From Notospermus geniculatus (taxonomy: Eukaryota > Nemertea > Pilidiophora > Heteronemertea > Lineidae), in contig NMRB01000999.1 in NCBI GenBank assembly GCA_002633025.1, forward strand, positions 161,589-225,588: a stretch of DNA of 64,000 nt, written 5' to 3'. A model generated the notes under the pieces. The model ran no database searches, was not told the DNA's origin, and saw only the letters and a list, made by a program, of their open reading frames with translations. The translations under genes were made by a program, and so were the position numbers. Of this stretch, positions 10,214-24,400 are shown piece by piece (the stretch's first letter is position 1; the number at the start of each line of letters is the position of its first letter).

Positions 10214-13200
10214 CTATGTGTCCAACTGACACAACAAGGCCACGCCTCTCATGATCCAAAAGTCTGGATTTCGGTCGACCGGCAAATTTACAGACGTTAC
10301 AAAATTTGTTGAATGTCCAGTAGATGACAGGGTTCCAGCCCGAGCAGACGTACGATATAAAGGACACTCGTATGTGTTCAGTGATGCGATGCTGCCTTCA
10401 CGACTCCCAACCGACATTGCCGGAGCGCTCTCTGACTTGGATGGACTATGACCAGCCAACTGAAAGAAGGTTAGACTAAAATTAGACCAGGAATGAGAAT
10501 TGGACGATATTTCTATGCTAATAAATCCCTCGGGGTGGGTTCAATAGAGCTAACAATATCATATTTGACCCGTTCTGGCAAAACCAGTCGCATGTCGCTC
10601 TTAGCTTGGCAGGGTGAAACCAAATGTTCATAATTCCAATACTGTATGTCTATTATGAAGTCTGAAATCAATCCGTTTCTACCATTCTTTTCTGCTGTCA
10701 TCTTTGTTCATTGAGGCTCACCTTCTGAGCAACATGCAACTGGTTTTGCAAGAACAGATCACATATTTGAAAGCAAGGTTTCCGTTCAAGTCGATACTTT
10801 TGTTACACAAAGATAAATCAAATGTATTACATCATAAGGTAAATAATTGCAGAGTGGCCTAAAATGACTTTTTTTATACCAACCTGTTTGGGTATGAAGT
10901 GTATTTCTGGTAGGTGGGAAAATCTTTCCCCAGGCAGTGAATCCTTCAGTGCCTTCCTCTCAATGTCCCAACAGGCACCATCAATGAAGAGACCGAATAT
11001 GAGAACCCCATCATCTGGTCGATTTGCACCCTTGAGAATTAATCAGAATAGAAGTGGAATGAAAGCTCTAATGATTATAGGAAGTGAAGAGAGATTAAAG
11101 TTATTTTTGAGTTGACAAATTTCTAATCAAATTTTTCTATTATAGAGAATGTGCAGTGATGCCATGTGGCCATGAAAGTTTTTGCAGTCTGTGCATTTCC
11201 ACTTGACCTTTTCTTCACTTCGTATGCATCCTATGGCCTACATAACCTACCGGTACATTGAAGAAAACCACATGCACTGCACTGGATTTTAAATAAGCAG
11301 GGATACTTACTTTAAATGCCTTCGTCTTGACATTAACCTTTTGCTTGATGTCATATATTACATCCTTGTCAATGCTATCGTCCTGAATGTCAAAGCCGAA
11401 TACAAGGGAGTCGACCGATACGCCAATCTTCCTTGCATGGTTTTGAAGCACTCCCGTCAGGAAACCTAGAATGCATACATGTATTGTCGAGTTAGAATCT
11501 GAACTTAGGCCACGCTTTTTTTATTCCTTGTTTCGCGGGCTTTCTTTGAGCACCTCCATCAGAGGAGGGCGGAAAAAAAATAAAAATAAAATTTTATTTT
11601 TTGATTTCTCGAACGTTTTCCAAGGCATCTGAATAGCGGAGGAAAAGAAAAAAAAAATTTTATTCCAAAATAAAGGTTCAACTGGTGGTATGAATGACAC
11701 AGGAGCTGATTGTGATCGTATCATCGCTTACCTGCATGCAGGCACGGTCAAATTTTGGCCCAAGGTGACGAGTGACCATGAACTGAAACCGCGCATCATG
11801 ACATCGAACGGACGGTAAATCATACAAACATGACAAAATAGGCCTATTTTTGAAAAATGTATTTTCGATCTCGGCCTCCTGAGCGGCGGGCGGGATAAAA
11901 ATAAAAATAATTTTTAATTTTTTTTCCATTTTGTGGAGTTTTTGGAGCGGCGGGCTCGCGAAAATCCCGAAAAATAAAATTTTATTTTTTTTCATTTTCC
12001 TATTTTCACCTAGCGGCGGGCCCGCGAAACAAGGAATAAAAAAAGCGTGGCCTTAGTAATGTTCTCAATACAAGACATTGATTACACTTCTGGGATCTCG
12101 ACTAGAAAGTGCCTGAGGAAGACCCCGGTTGGGGTCGAAAATTTGCAAAATCCGGAGATGACTTATGTTTACTATCATTTTGTGTGTCGTTTTTTGTGCT
12201 CTATGTTGGATACCAATACAAGACATCATGTCATTATATGAGTCATCATGATGTCACGTAGTGCATTTTTGTACCTGATGCTAGTGCATTACGTTCGTGA
12301 TGTCATGGCAGCATCATGACGTCGTGGACCGGTAAACTGATCTATGGTAGCGAAATGGTTAAGAATGTGAAATTATTATACCTGACAGAGGAGCGGAAAT
12401 CGCTTCCGTGTTGTTTTGGTGGATCACACAAGTGCACTTACACTGGTACCACTGTATAACTGCAGCAGCACACACCACATATGTAAGAAAGAACCTCACT
12501 TACCTTGTGGAAAGAAGAAAGCTGATAACCAGTAGCTCCTCGGGCAGTACTGTACAATCCCCATCTCTTCCGGGATCACCACTGATAAAGCTTTTGCGGC
12601 CTGGTGGGCCTGCGTTCCTCCCTTCAAAGCTTTCTCTATCCTGACCATCACAAGTTCTAGCCACTTGCTGAAGAAGTCCACCCTCTGAACAAGATCATGG
12701 ACCCACGGTCCGAGGCTCTTACAGGAGGCATAAGAGGCATTCTGAAAAAAATAGAATATACCGGTACATGAAGTTATATTGGTCTTTATACTGAAGGCAC
12801 TCTCTATGCGAGTTTCCTTGTGCAAGTTGGCTCTCAATGGGCAAGTCACCATTGTTGGGTTCCTTACGACTTATGCCAAGACCAATGACACAAATTACTG
12901 CCAATATTGTCTACTAGGGTTGAGTTGCCCAATGAGTCGACGCTTGCAAGAAAACTCACGCGGAGCAAGGCCCTTTGAGTGACAAAGCCCTATATGGCAT
13001 GATGAGGCACCAGACTTCTACTGAGACAGCATGAGCTTACCTTCCACTGCTCTGGCACCTTCTGCACCAGCAAAGAATTATACGCTTCCTCCAGGCTCTC
13101 TGACATGACGACCTCCCCCTTCACGGCCAGGCAGAGCTCCCTCAATGACTTGTGGATGATCAACAGCAGTGTATTAAACCGGTCTACCTCCTGTCTGAGC

Positions 13201-15458
13201 ACAGTGATCAGGGCCGACTGGGATAATTCCTGGACGATACCCGCCTCAGCCTCGGAGACAAATTTAGCTGGAAATACAACTGCAGCTGTCAGAAATCTGT
13301 GAGTACTGGACAAAGCATAGGAACTGGAACCTCATTATTTTGCATGAAGTATATGGTACTGTATAAAATTATTAGTCCAGATAAAATTTCTTAGCGTTTT
13401 AGGCTCGCTTTTTCAGAAGCGTGGTTTATTCACCAGCCTGACAATGAAAATCAATTCACAATGAGCATGTAAGCTGATAATTTAGCAGTAGTTGTTGTAA
13501 GAGCACAGATTCGGCCTTAGAGAAAGCCACATTTTACAATAAAACAAGGACAGTAGAGAAGCACTGAAGAAGTCAACATGAGTCGATAATCGAGAAAAAA
13601 AGACAAGATATGTATATGTGACCCTCCACAGCAAAACCAGTCGCATGTCGCTCAGAAGGTGAGCCTCAACGAACTAAGATGACACCAGGAGAGAATGGAA
13701 GAAATAGACTATTTCAGATTTCATAATAGGCAGACAATATTGAAACTGACAAATATTTGGTCTCAACCTGCCAAGCTAAGAGCGACATGCGACTAGCTTT
13801 GCTGTGGAGGGTCACATATTGAAAAGGACACCAGTAACAACATTTGGGTATAACACTAATGTCATGGCAGATGATGTGTGTGGGTGTGTGACATGCTTTA
13901 TGAGCGAGGCTGAGGCTGACTCCAGTCTGCATATGCAATGTAACACCCAGAAAAGATCAGCACCCTCACGACAGAAGCTTTGTTTTAGATCATCAGAGGA
14001 TTATAATGTGTTCAACAAGACTGGAGGAGCCAGGAAATCATGCCAAGAAAGTTATTCCCATAAATTCGGGACAGATCAATGTGATGAACCATCTGAGCAC
14101 CAAGAGGAGTTTTTGACGGCACTGATCTAGGAGGTGGGACATCTGTGTTGAAAAGGTGTGTGTGTGGAGTTTTTATGATTAAGGCCAAACTTTTACAAAG
14201 TTGTCCTGCCAGCACTCAACATTTTTCATCTGCTGATTTCCACGGAATAAAAACAACTTATGGCCTCTCATCGAAAAATGAAAATGACCATTCAGAAAGT
14301 TGAAAAAACTTTTTACTTCTGGCCTCTGCTCAATTTTTTCCTGAAAGCTGGCAAACGCACAACCAAAAAAAGTCTGGCCTCATTTGTGACAAACACGGGT
14401 GAAGTTAAATAGCATAACAACGAACAATTAAACGACCTCATACCAGGCTTCTTTCCATTTTTTTGTCCTTGACGAGCTGTGTTAGAATAAAACATTAAAA
14501 TCACAAAATGACAGATGGCATTTGAATGGCAAATTATGAAGGGATGACTTTTATTTATCAATCTTGGGAAAGTTACTAGAATTAGACCATGGTGCAGTTG
14601 GGCTAGGAATTCTGGTGAGTTCTCACTCCATTTTATTTTTCGTAGACAACATCTTGCCCTGACAAGGATTCCTATCACTCCTACTCTCGAGCGTAGTTCG
14701 AAGGGCGGAGTGACCGTAGGCCTTGATATGTCAAGATGCGTAGACAATTGAAGAATATTTTTTTCTCATTTAAGAATAATTCAAATCAAAAACTACTCTG
14801 ATCCATTTCTGTTATGGAGGGTGTCGGAGGACTTGGAGGGACGGGGAGGGGAGGGCCCTAAGCAAAGGAGGGCATCTAATCAAACCACCTCACCTCTTAA
14901 ATCAGCTCTTATACCAGATCTCATCATTTCATTGAGATTGAAGGCCCGTTTGGATTTGCCACTCTCCTGAGCACCTTCCGTGTCCTCCACCTCCTCTGGT
15001 AGCTGTCTCATGATATCTGAAGCTATATCTAACACCAGTTCATCACTCGTTTTGCCCGACCTGCAAAAATCAAATTGAAAACACGTACGGTGCTATGTAA
15101 AAGCCACATTCAAAGAAAAAGAGTAGAAGCCACAAAATGGCTGGTATTCATAAAAGTTAGCAAATGCTTTTGTTTAAGATTTGCACAGCAATGTCCAGTG
15201 GTGATGTACTGAAAAACTTGAAGTAAAAGCATTTGCTACATGTACCTTTTATGCCAGTACTTACACAATAAACGAGGCCGTCAGCCTCGGCTGTACACTT
15301 GCTATTGTCTCCACCAGTTCCCTCGCCTGTTGCTGCAGGTAGGCCTGCTCAGCATTATCGTTCATTCCAAAGACTTCGGGGCTATCAGAGTTGGGTAAGC
15401 TTTCCACGTACTGTCTGACGTCGTTGAAAGTTGAATCGGCGGGTAGAGGGTGGTACAA
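10214..15458 (-). CDS. DNAH14: DNAH14-like block 12: C-terminal domain, residues about 4372-4829
   Basis: Exons 15458-15265, 15060-14894, 13267-13041, 12741-12504, 11465-11311, 11030-10884 and 10459-10214 (TAG at 10216-10214). They carry [62 protein letters not shown], and the terminal [20 protein letters not shown] followed by ALLCQL. The last exon begins with about 28 Ser/Gly/Ala-rich residues inserted before [14 protein letters not shown]. Confidence 0.95.
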
Positions 15459-18400
15459 CTGGAGACAGATGGTAAAAAAACATACCAATGATTTCTATTC
15501 AATTTGAACCAAACTGACTCAAATCAGTGAGTTTTCAGAGAAATAATAGAGAAAGTTGACATGCCTACTTGGAGGTGATGTGGCCATTTTTTCCCCCAAA
15601 TAAATGAGTTTCAGCAGACGATAATTCGTTACAGTACTTACCCCACCAGGTGAGTACGAGTACTCCTCCTCCAGTGATTGTGGACCATAGTATTGTCCAA
15701 GTAAACTCAGCAGACAACGTCTGTCCCAGTCGTCTGTCACTCTGCCTCCGTACGTGACCTCACCAGTCAGGTATTTCAGGGCTGCCCAGGGGACCTCCTC
15801 ATGCCCTTTCAGCAGCATCTCCAGCTGCAGTAGGGACACCTGGAATGGCAAACAAACAGTAACAATCACTTGGCCGTCAGAGTCACCCAGTGGAAACACT
15901 GCTGCCAGTCACTGCTGAGGTTCTTGGTTCAACCTCCAGTGGGACCCATTATCCATGTGATAGAGTGGGCAACTCTCTGTGATGGCACAGGTTTTCTCCA
16001 GCTGTACAAATTTCATATATTCAAAGGTCTACAGTTCAGAAGAATAGTCAGCAGGACAACACATTGTCCATTTCCTTCAATTTAGTGCTAAAAAGTCGCC
16101 GAAATAGATGCCTCACCTCAAGATCTGAGTCATTGAATCCGTAGGGAATGTTCCATCCAAGGCTCCCGTATTTCTTCCTCTCATGAATGACAGCATTGAA
16201 GAAACATAAACCAAAGAGAAGTTCTCGCCATGCACCGCCACACGTGTCGTCCTGGTAAAGCTTCTCCGTGACGGCTCCAGTACCTCCGCTGCCAAATGTT
16301 CGCAATAGGTTGTTCTTCAGGCCCTGTGGTGGCTCCACAGTCATCTGCAAACATAAGAGTGTGGATTATTGGTTGATATATAGAGTCGATAAGCAAGAGT
16401 TAAAAATTCACCAGGTGTTCGTACTCAGAAAATCTACTGATTCATTCAATACCATATGTCAGCACTTGTCATCTTCTGCAAAAGTGAGTACATGTATGTA
16501 TGTTTCTGTGTTACCGTAATAGGAGCTGTCAGTGAGTTGACCAATAGGTGTCACTACGGCCCAATTCAATGCATGTAGCGGACCCATTCATTCTTGATCG
16601 AGCACCAATCATGTGGATTTTCCGGTGTATTGGTTTGCTAGAACTTTGCTGCCATCTTTTGGCAATACGCACGGCTGACTGCTCCTATTGTACCACTGTG
16701 ACAGCCGAACAAGAGAACTTACTATACGAGCCAAGAACTAGGCCTACTGGTCATAAACACTTCTTTTTCATTATCATATTCATACCTTTAATCCAGTTTG
16801 GAGAATATTCACTGGGAAGGCCGGGTCTGGTTTTGAGCTCAGCCACAGGCGGAACTGGGGATCCACATCAGCATTAGGTTTACGAAAACTAAAAGAAATA
16901 CAAAAATAACTTTCTTAGCCAGATGTCTGCAGTTGGTTCAACGTGTCGTAATGCTCAATTTGGCTTGCTTTCTTGGCAAATTTATTTATTACAAACCAAT
17001 TTTTATATGGCACATTAGATTGTGCAAGGTCATAAAAGTTACCACACTCCAAGGGCTGTATTCTAGAAGGTTCCTTTGCTCTAAGGTCTACTTTTACTAT
17101 TGTTTGCAGGGCAAAATACAAAAGCTTAAAGTGGACTGCAGAGTTCAGGAGGCTCCTATAATATGGGCCCAAGTCTTCACGTTCAAGAATTTTGGCAAAT
17201 CCAGGATTTACGAGGCTATTCTTTATACCACAATGAAATGAAAGCTACACAAGAAGTCAAAACCGAATGCCTTCAAGGTCATCAATTTTGTGCAGGACTC
17301 ATTTGTCTATTTACCCTTCCACAATGGTTTGCAACTTGGGCATCCAGGATGCCGCCAGGTGACAGTTCTGTAGGAAAACCCATCGTCCCTTCAAGATCTG
17401 GGCCTTGGAGATCAGTTCTTCCGCCTTTGGTCCCTGTCCCCTGCCGAGCGATATCATGTCCAGATGCAGAGTGCTGCCTCGGAGATCCTTGGCAAAGCGG
17501 AACAATTGTTGTGTGGGATCTGAACCTGAAATTGTCAATGAACAGAATGGTCAGACAATGAATCATCAAAGGAAAGGCCCCTATCCAGAATCAAGTGGGT
17601 TTAGTTCGATTCAGGGTTATTTAAGAACTTGCAAGGGTAAAATGATTGTCAGGGCCCAAGCCATGGCATTATTGGAAGTGGGTTGTATTGTAATGTTGCA
17701 GCCATTGATGACCTGTGCAGCAATTACCAATATGTGTGGCGGTCTAGGAAAACCCGGCGGATGTCAGATTTGAGGAAAGTGTTAACGGCCTCGCTGAACC
17801 CACACATTTCAGCAGCTGACATGTACTACAGTACGTAACAGGTAAACAGTAGCTAGGCCTAGTAGATCAATGCACAGGCAATCTGACAGCCCTTGTTGTT
17901 CATTCAGCGACATCCGCCGGGTTTTCCTAGACCGCCACACATATGTTGAAAGAGCCTCGGTATTGTTGAAAGAGCCTCGGTATTTTTTTGTACTGAGGGA
18001 CACAATCATAACGTATATTTGAGAAGGTTGATTGATTGATTTCAGATAAGAGAACATGGCAATCGAAGTAAAATGCTTCGCACAATTTGGCGGGATTTGC
18101 TTTTCAGAAATTTACGAAGATTACATTTGCATCACTTACCTGGAGATAAGATGAATATAATCGGCGTCTGGGCAGTCGACTCCTCATACATATCCTTCAA
18201 GTCAAACTCCCTTGAATACAAATACCGGCTGGACATCTGCTCCTCGATGAAGTCACGCACGGATGATGTCAACAACGCAGGACCGAGGATCTTAATCAGA
18301 AGCAGACGCTGCATCGGTGTCAACAGATCCCACGGGAAGTCAACTGACGTGGTTGATGAGGTTGATTTCTTGGACTGGATGCTGTCGTGGCTCTTGGCAC

Positions 18401-21400
18401 TTGTTGGTTTCTCTTCTGAAAAGTTTTTGCAAATACATCAGTGGCGCCCTGCGAGCTGGTGTACCCCACTTCTTTCAATTTTTGACAGAAACTCTGACTG
18501 TACACAAGATACACCCAAGCACAAAATCCAAGTTATTTCTGAAACAAATGAACTTAACTAACCTTGCACTCCTTCCTCCTCTGACCCTTCATATTTTGCA
18601 ACCATAAAATGATACGGATCGTCTGCTGTGTAGAACGCCTCCCACTGCTCATGGTTGTTTCGTATGCTCCTACAGAGCAGAGCGAACGGCTCAAGGGTGG
18701 CCTCCAGATGTTGGCACTGTCTCCACATATTGTCTGTCACCCAATTTGGCCGTGGCAATTTATCAGGTTTGTTCGCGTATTCCAGTCGTTGCATGGGGCT
18801 CAAACCTAGAGTAGTAGAGAAATTTTTAGCCAATTTTCTCCAGAAGTTCTGTTCAGTTACGGAATCAGCTAAGGGTGGAAAATGATTTTCCATCATTTTC
18901 GCAAATTCACAGTAGGCCTAGAGCATAAAAAATGCTTTTACTCCTGACTCTGAGTGCATTTCTTCTCACCTTCACTGTACAAAATATACATGGAGTAAAA
19001 GCATTTGCTACTGGTAGGCCTAATCTGTATTCACATGAGCTGATCATTCAAAAGGAAAATTCCCGAATATATGTGACCCTCCACAGCAAAACCAGTCGCA
19101 CGTCACTCTTAGATTGGCAGGTTGAGACCAAATGTTTGTCACTTTCAGTATTGTCTATCTGTTATGAAATCTGAAATAATGTATTTCTTATTCTCTCCTG
19201 GTGTCATCTTAGTTTGTTGCGGGTCACCTTCTGAGCGACACTCATGCGACTGGTTTTGCTGTGGAGGGTCACATACATGTATCTGATGCTTGTTTTACAA
19301 GATATACCATAAATCTTATACCCACCATCATGATCTGCTAGTGATTCCTCATCCATCATACTGGCCATAATCGCACCCTGAAGGAAGATCGTCCACTCCA
19401 GGTCGTCAAGTTTGCCCGGTTTTTCCGTCAAAGATGCCCCGTACTTTCCATGAGACCTCATAATACTCGTACACAACATGAATGAGAACATCAACTGATG
19501 ATGTGCGAACAACGCCACAGAGACAATCTGATAGACACTGGCGGTTAACCGGTCTATCATTGACTGCAAATGTTTCAACAGGTCTATTTCAGTGCGGCTC
19601 GATGGCCGGCTTGATCCAGATTCCGGTCTGATTTCGTAGCTGCCTGGGCGGAGCGTTCCACTCAGACGTTTGGCACTGTGGCGAGACGAGGGGAGCGATT
19701 CGGCAATGTTGACGCTCTCGATGCAGTCGATGAAAAGGTTCTGGAACCACTCCAACGAGAACTGGTACATGACGTCGACACCGGATAAATCGGCCAGAAC
19801 AAAGTACAGAGTTGCTCCACGGGTGGCGACCTGGAAAAAAGTGACATAGATGAACGAGTGACAGAAATAGCAATACATGTATGTCTCACCCCCTAAATCT
19901 GCCTGAGAGTATACTTACAGGTAGGTATTTCTGCCTTGCAGTATTCAAATTCTGCTCGGCTTGTTCCGACTGCTCAACCCTGGCCAAGATCTCATGAGCC
20001 ATTCCCTTTGATTTCTGAAGAACGGTGATCAGGTCTTCATCGTCAAGAATATTCCCTTGAAAAGAAATATCGAAATGGTTCCAAAAATATTCTTCGTCAA
20101 GGTGTCAAGATCATACCAGTAAGACCTTTGGAGAAACGCACTGGCTATTCGTACCGTCACGGTGCAAATAACGCCAAACCAGATCTTATTCACACCGTCG
20201 TGAACAGCCAATCAGAGAGCTTCATTCAAGGCATGCCAGTATTACCGGTATCTCGCACAATGCCGGATTTTTTTCTCAATATTCTTGATGAAAACGTTAA
20301 TTTACAACCACTACCAGGAAAAAAGTTTTAGAGTCAATGCTTTTGGGCAAGGTAGGCCTACTAATGATTCCCCACAGTTCGCAGCATGAGCCTCGGTGGC
20401 CGAGTGGTTTGCGTGTGTGGCTATCAAACGGAAGGCCGCGGGTTCGAGCCCCGTCATGACAGTTCTTCTTTTATTTTCTTTTAGTTCTTCACCTCCTTTT
20501 ATTCTTCTTTTCGTCTTTTTGTCGATATCGTGATATCGATCCGTGTGACTGTGTCGGAAGATGGGGAACTGCGTATAATTCTTGAGCCAATTTTTAAAAA
20601 AAAAATTAGGGCCTAGCCCTACTAGGCCTAGCCTAGGCCTATGAAAAATATTTTATCATCAGACAGCAGGGAAGATGGGATCACTGGACCCCGTCGTCAA
20701 AGGAAAAAAATTGTCCAGACTAAAATATTAGGTCTGCTGCCCACAGTCGCACTGTCCGAGTTACGGTGCATGCAGAAATTATACATCACCGTCACGGTAC
20801 GAATAATCAGTCTGCACGCACTATTCCCACCGTGACGGTGTAAATAAGAGCTATTCCTGCACTATTCACACCGTCACGGTACGAATAAGAACCGGCGGCG
20901 CACTATTCACACCGTCACGGTACGAATAAGAACCGACGGCGCACTATTCACACCGTCACGGTACGAATAAGATCTGGTTTGGCGTTATTTGCACCGTCAC
21001 GGTACGAATAGCCCCGGCCTTGGAGAAAATGCACTCAGTGCAAAAATGTACAGCAAAATGTATTGCCAATTTATGTCCATGGGCATGACTTACCTTCAGT
21101 TTTGTTCAGAAGATAAAGAGTTCTGTCTTCAGTATCTCTCTGTAACTCTTTGTCGGCTGCAATGCTCTCTAATAATTCAGCTCTCTCTTGTTCTAGTTCA
21201 GGTTTTTCCTGTGAAAAGTAAGGAAATAGTATTGAAAAACAGGGTGGAGATACTTCTAATGCCTCAAATAAACAATAACAGCAAATGCTCAAAATGAACA
21301 CCAGTGGACAATCGTCTTTCTCAAAATGTGGTTCAAGCGTGGTAGTTCGATGTGAGATAGACCTTGATATGCATTAAGTTGTCTACAAGCCCGTTTCCAC

Positions 21401-24400
21401 TTCATTGGTTACTGCAGCATTTTGTAGTGAGTGGCGTGGTTTCACAGGGTCCCTTTACAGGCGCGGATCCAGAGGGCCCTTTTGGCCAACAAATCTGTAA
21501 AATCGACCGTGAAATTCTGGAATTGGGCACAAATTTCAATGTTCCTAGCACAGGGTGCCCCCTCTTTTCCCAAATCCTGGATCCGCCTCTGCTTCGAAAG
21601 TATGAGATTTTGTCATGGCTGAATGTCCTACCTGTATGACCACGCCAGAGAGTAGCTGTTCTTGTAAGCCATCAAACGTGACTGTAAAATTGATGATGGT
21701 GACCTGTATACACACAGCCGGCAGATAATGCGGGTTGCTCATCGACGTTGCCAGATATAATCTGAAGTGGTCATTGTATTCGATTTCTGTGTCTCCGATT
21801 CTGATCAGCTTGTGGCCACCACGGGTGAAGGTCTCATGCAATAAGATCGGCTTCAGGGAGGGGTCGAGAGTCTCACCAACATCCTATAGAAAATGAAGAC
21901 ATATCATACATCAGAAGAAGCTTTTTTCTACATCGCTTTCCACTGTAAAACACTCTCAAATGCTTCATATAGAGACCTCATGGGATGTGTTGAAGGTTTT
22001 TGAAGGATGAGAACTCGGCCTCTGGAGGATCTGAGTTTGAAAGAACTGGGCATAAAATTGGCCACTCTGATGACCTCGATGTCAGGTCAGAGACTACAAA
22101 CTCTGAGGGGAATAACTCAAGGAGTTTATCGAGCACATCACTATTTTTTTGTGTCATTGGAAACCAAGAATGGTGAACTGTCCATTGACAGTCACCTCAC
22201 ACAGAAGAGTCTCACATGGTGCTGCTCTTCATGTGAGAAGACATCACATGGAGCAGCACCTTTTGTCTGTTTCTTTATCACTCACTGTCAGAAGTACAGC
22301 TTCCCCCACTCGGATGCCCCGCTCCATGGTCCTCATATACTGCGGGTCAGATGCTGCCACAACCTTTAGATTTAATCCTTCCATCTGCTGGATCCAGCTG
22401 CAAAAGAAACGGGAAGCAATATCAATATCTGTGGATGATGCAAGACGGTTGTAATATTGCCATCGGTGCATTACCTCTGATGGTAAAATCATGAGGCTCA
22501 AAGCATTCTGGAATTATTCCCTTCCCATTGTTTGCTCAGCGAAATATGAAATGTGGTTTCGCATCCTGTGATGTAGAATACTGTATAAGGACTATTGTCC
22601 TGGAGGTCAGTTCAGTTTCAATTTAAACCAATTCCTCAAGCCACCCTTTTTTGAACTGTCCCTGACGGCACTGATTTCCCTACTTACTTGCTTGCCTGCC
22701 CCTGAGGGTCAATCAAGAGAGGCCACTTTCGGCTCTTCTTGACAATCACAGCATTTTCTGTTGAGTGGGTATCGTGGGGCAAACCAAGATTGTGCCAACG
22801 TAACACCTACAAATGGACAGACATCTTGTTCTAATTGAGGCTGCACTTATGGCAAAGATTAAATTCATATTTTATAATTTGTAGTGTATTTTGTTGGACA
22901 AAAAGAGTAAGTGGTGAAAAAATGTCAAAGTGTAAGGTTAGCTAGTCCAGGACAGCATTCACATACCTGCGTAGCATCCACAATACTCCTCACAAAATCA
23001 TACTCCTCAGATATTGGTATGTCCGCCTCTTTACACATGCCCACCCACAGTTCTATCTGCTCCTTCCTGTACTTAGCTGTAAATGCACCGAGGTAGGCCA
23101 CGGTCGCGGCGGACACAAGGGTATCGCCCACCAAACCTTTCAGGCGGAAATCTAGAGCTGCTGCCATCTCTTTCCAACGATCCTGAAGTGAAATGCTCAT
23201 GGCTTACTTCAGACTTGAATATTCAGTGTCTACAACCAAATTTTTACTGAGTATAAACACAGGCATATTCGGTGCCTGAGCTATGCAGTGCCGCATGCTC
23301 ATCAGGCCAAAGCTTGTTAGAAGACATTTCGTAACTGCACTTTTCGGCCCTGGCCATTTCATCCCCTATAACCTTTCGTCCCAGGACATTTTGCCCCAGG
23401 ACATTTTGTCCCAGAGGACTTTTTGTCCCAGGACATTTTTTCCCCAAGGACATTTCGTCCCTGGATATTTTGTCCCCTAGGACCTTTTCTCCCAAGACAT
23501 TTAGTCTGAAAAGACTTTGAAACTTTTGACTTATCAATTAGCAATGATGGAGCAATCTACTGGGACCGAGTGGTAGCAATGTAGAACTGCTACAAATCTG
23601 AAAGATAACCAAGAAAATATGCCTACCTTCTCCCCTGACAGTGCCTCAATAAGCAACGAAGCCCGCTCCAGTCTGACAGCCGTCAAGAGCTTCCGTTGTT
23701 TCAGTTCCTCCCTCTGGTTCACGCTGTCTTGATACTGGCCTTGTAACATGGTCAAGTGATCCATAATCTTATTCAGACTCGACTCTTTCTGTTGTAAGCT
23801 ATCCTGGGCCAACTGTAACGCCTCCTTGGCATCAACCACACGCTTTTGCTTTGGTTTCACCATCTGTAAATCAGCAATGACTTGTTGAGTAACAATTAAC
23901 ACAAACAGCACTAATCAAGTTCCACGTCTCAGCAGGTTGTACTCATGTACAATGTGTAAGCTGATAGTACTCATCTAGGACCGGACCACACAAAGGCAGA
24001 CAATACTCATCAAGTGCCATGCATAAACAGACAATATTACTCATCATGTACCACACATGAACAGACAATACTCATCTGTAGGAAAAATACTCATCAAGTA
24101 CCACAAAGCAAACAATGCCATCAAGTACCACATGTAAGCAAACAATACTCATCAAGTACAGGTACTGCATTTAAGTGGACAATCATCAAGTACCACATGT
24201 AAGCAGACAATACTCATCAAATACCACATGCAAGACGACGTATGGATATCAAGTCCATCCGACAGTCTCTCACCTTGTGTACTTCGTTGTAATGCTCAAG
24301 GGCCAGCACCCATTGACAAATAGACTGGCAGGCCAGGGACACTTTTCCTATGGTCTCAGGGTTGAAGTCTGCATGGCTTGTGTACTTCTTCAATTTGTGG

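Noticed and set aside
20390-20462. A tRNA gene with perfect A and B boxes
   Set aside because: The acceptor stem does not pair and no clean anticodon arm can be drawn. It sits inside a mobile element, so it is a SINE head or pseudo-tRNA.
23244-23544. Two overlapping ORFs encoding repeated Gly-Thr-Lys-Cys-Pro peptides
   Set aside because: Both are translations of the AGGACATTTTGTCCC tandem array in an intron.
23965-24240. CRISPR-like direct repeats of about 31 bp
   Set aside because: The units are contiguous and diverged, with no unique spacers, and lie in a eukaryotic intron: a minisatellite.
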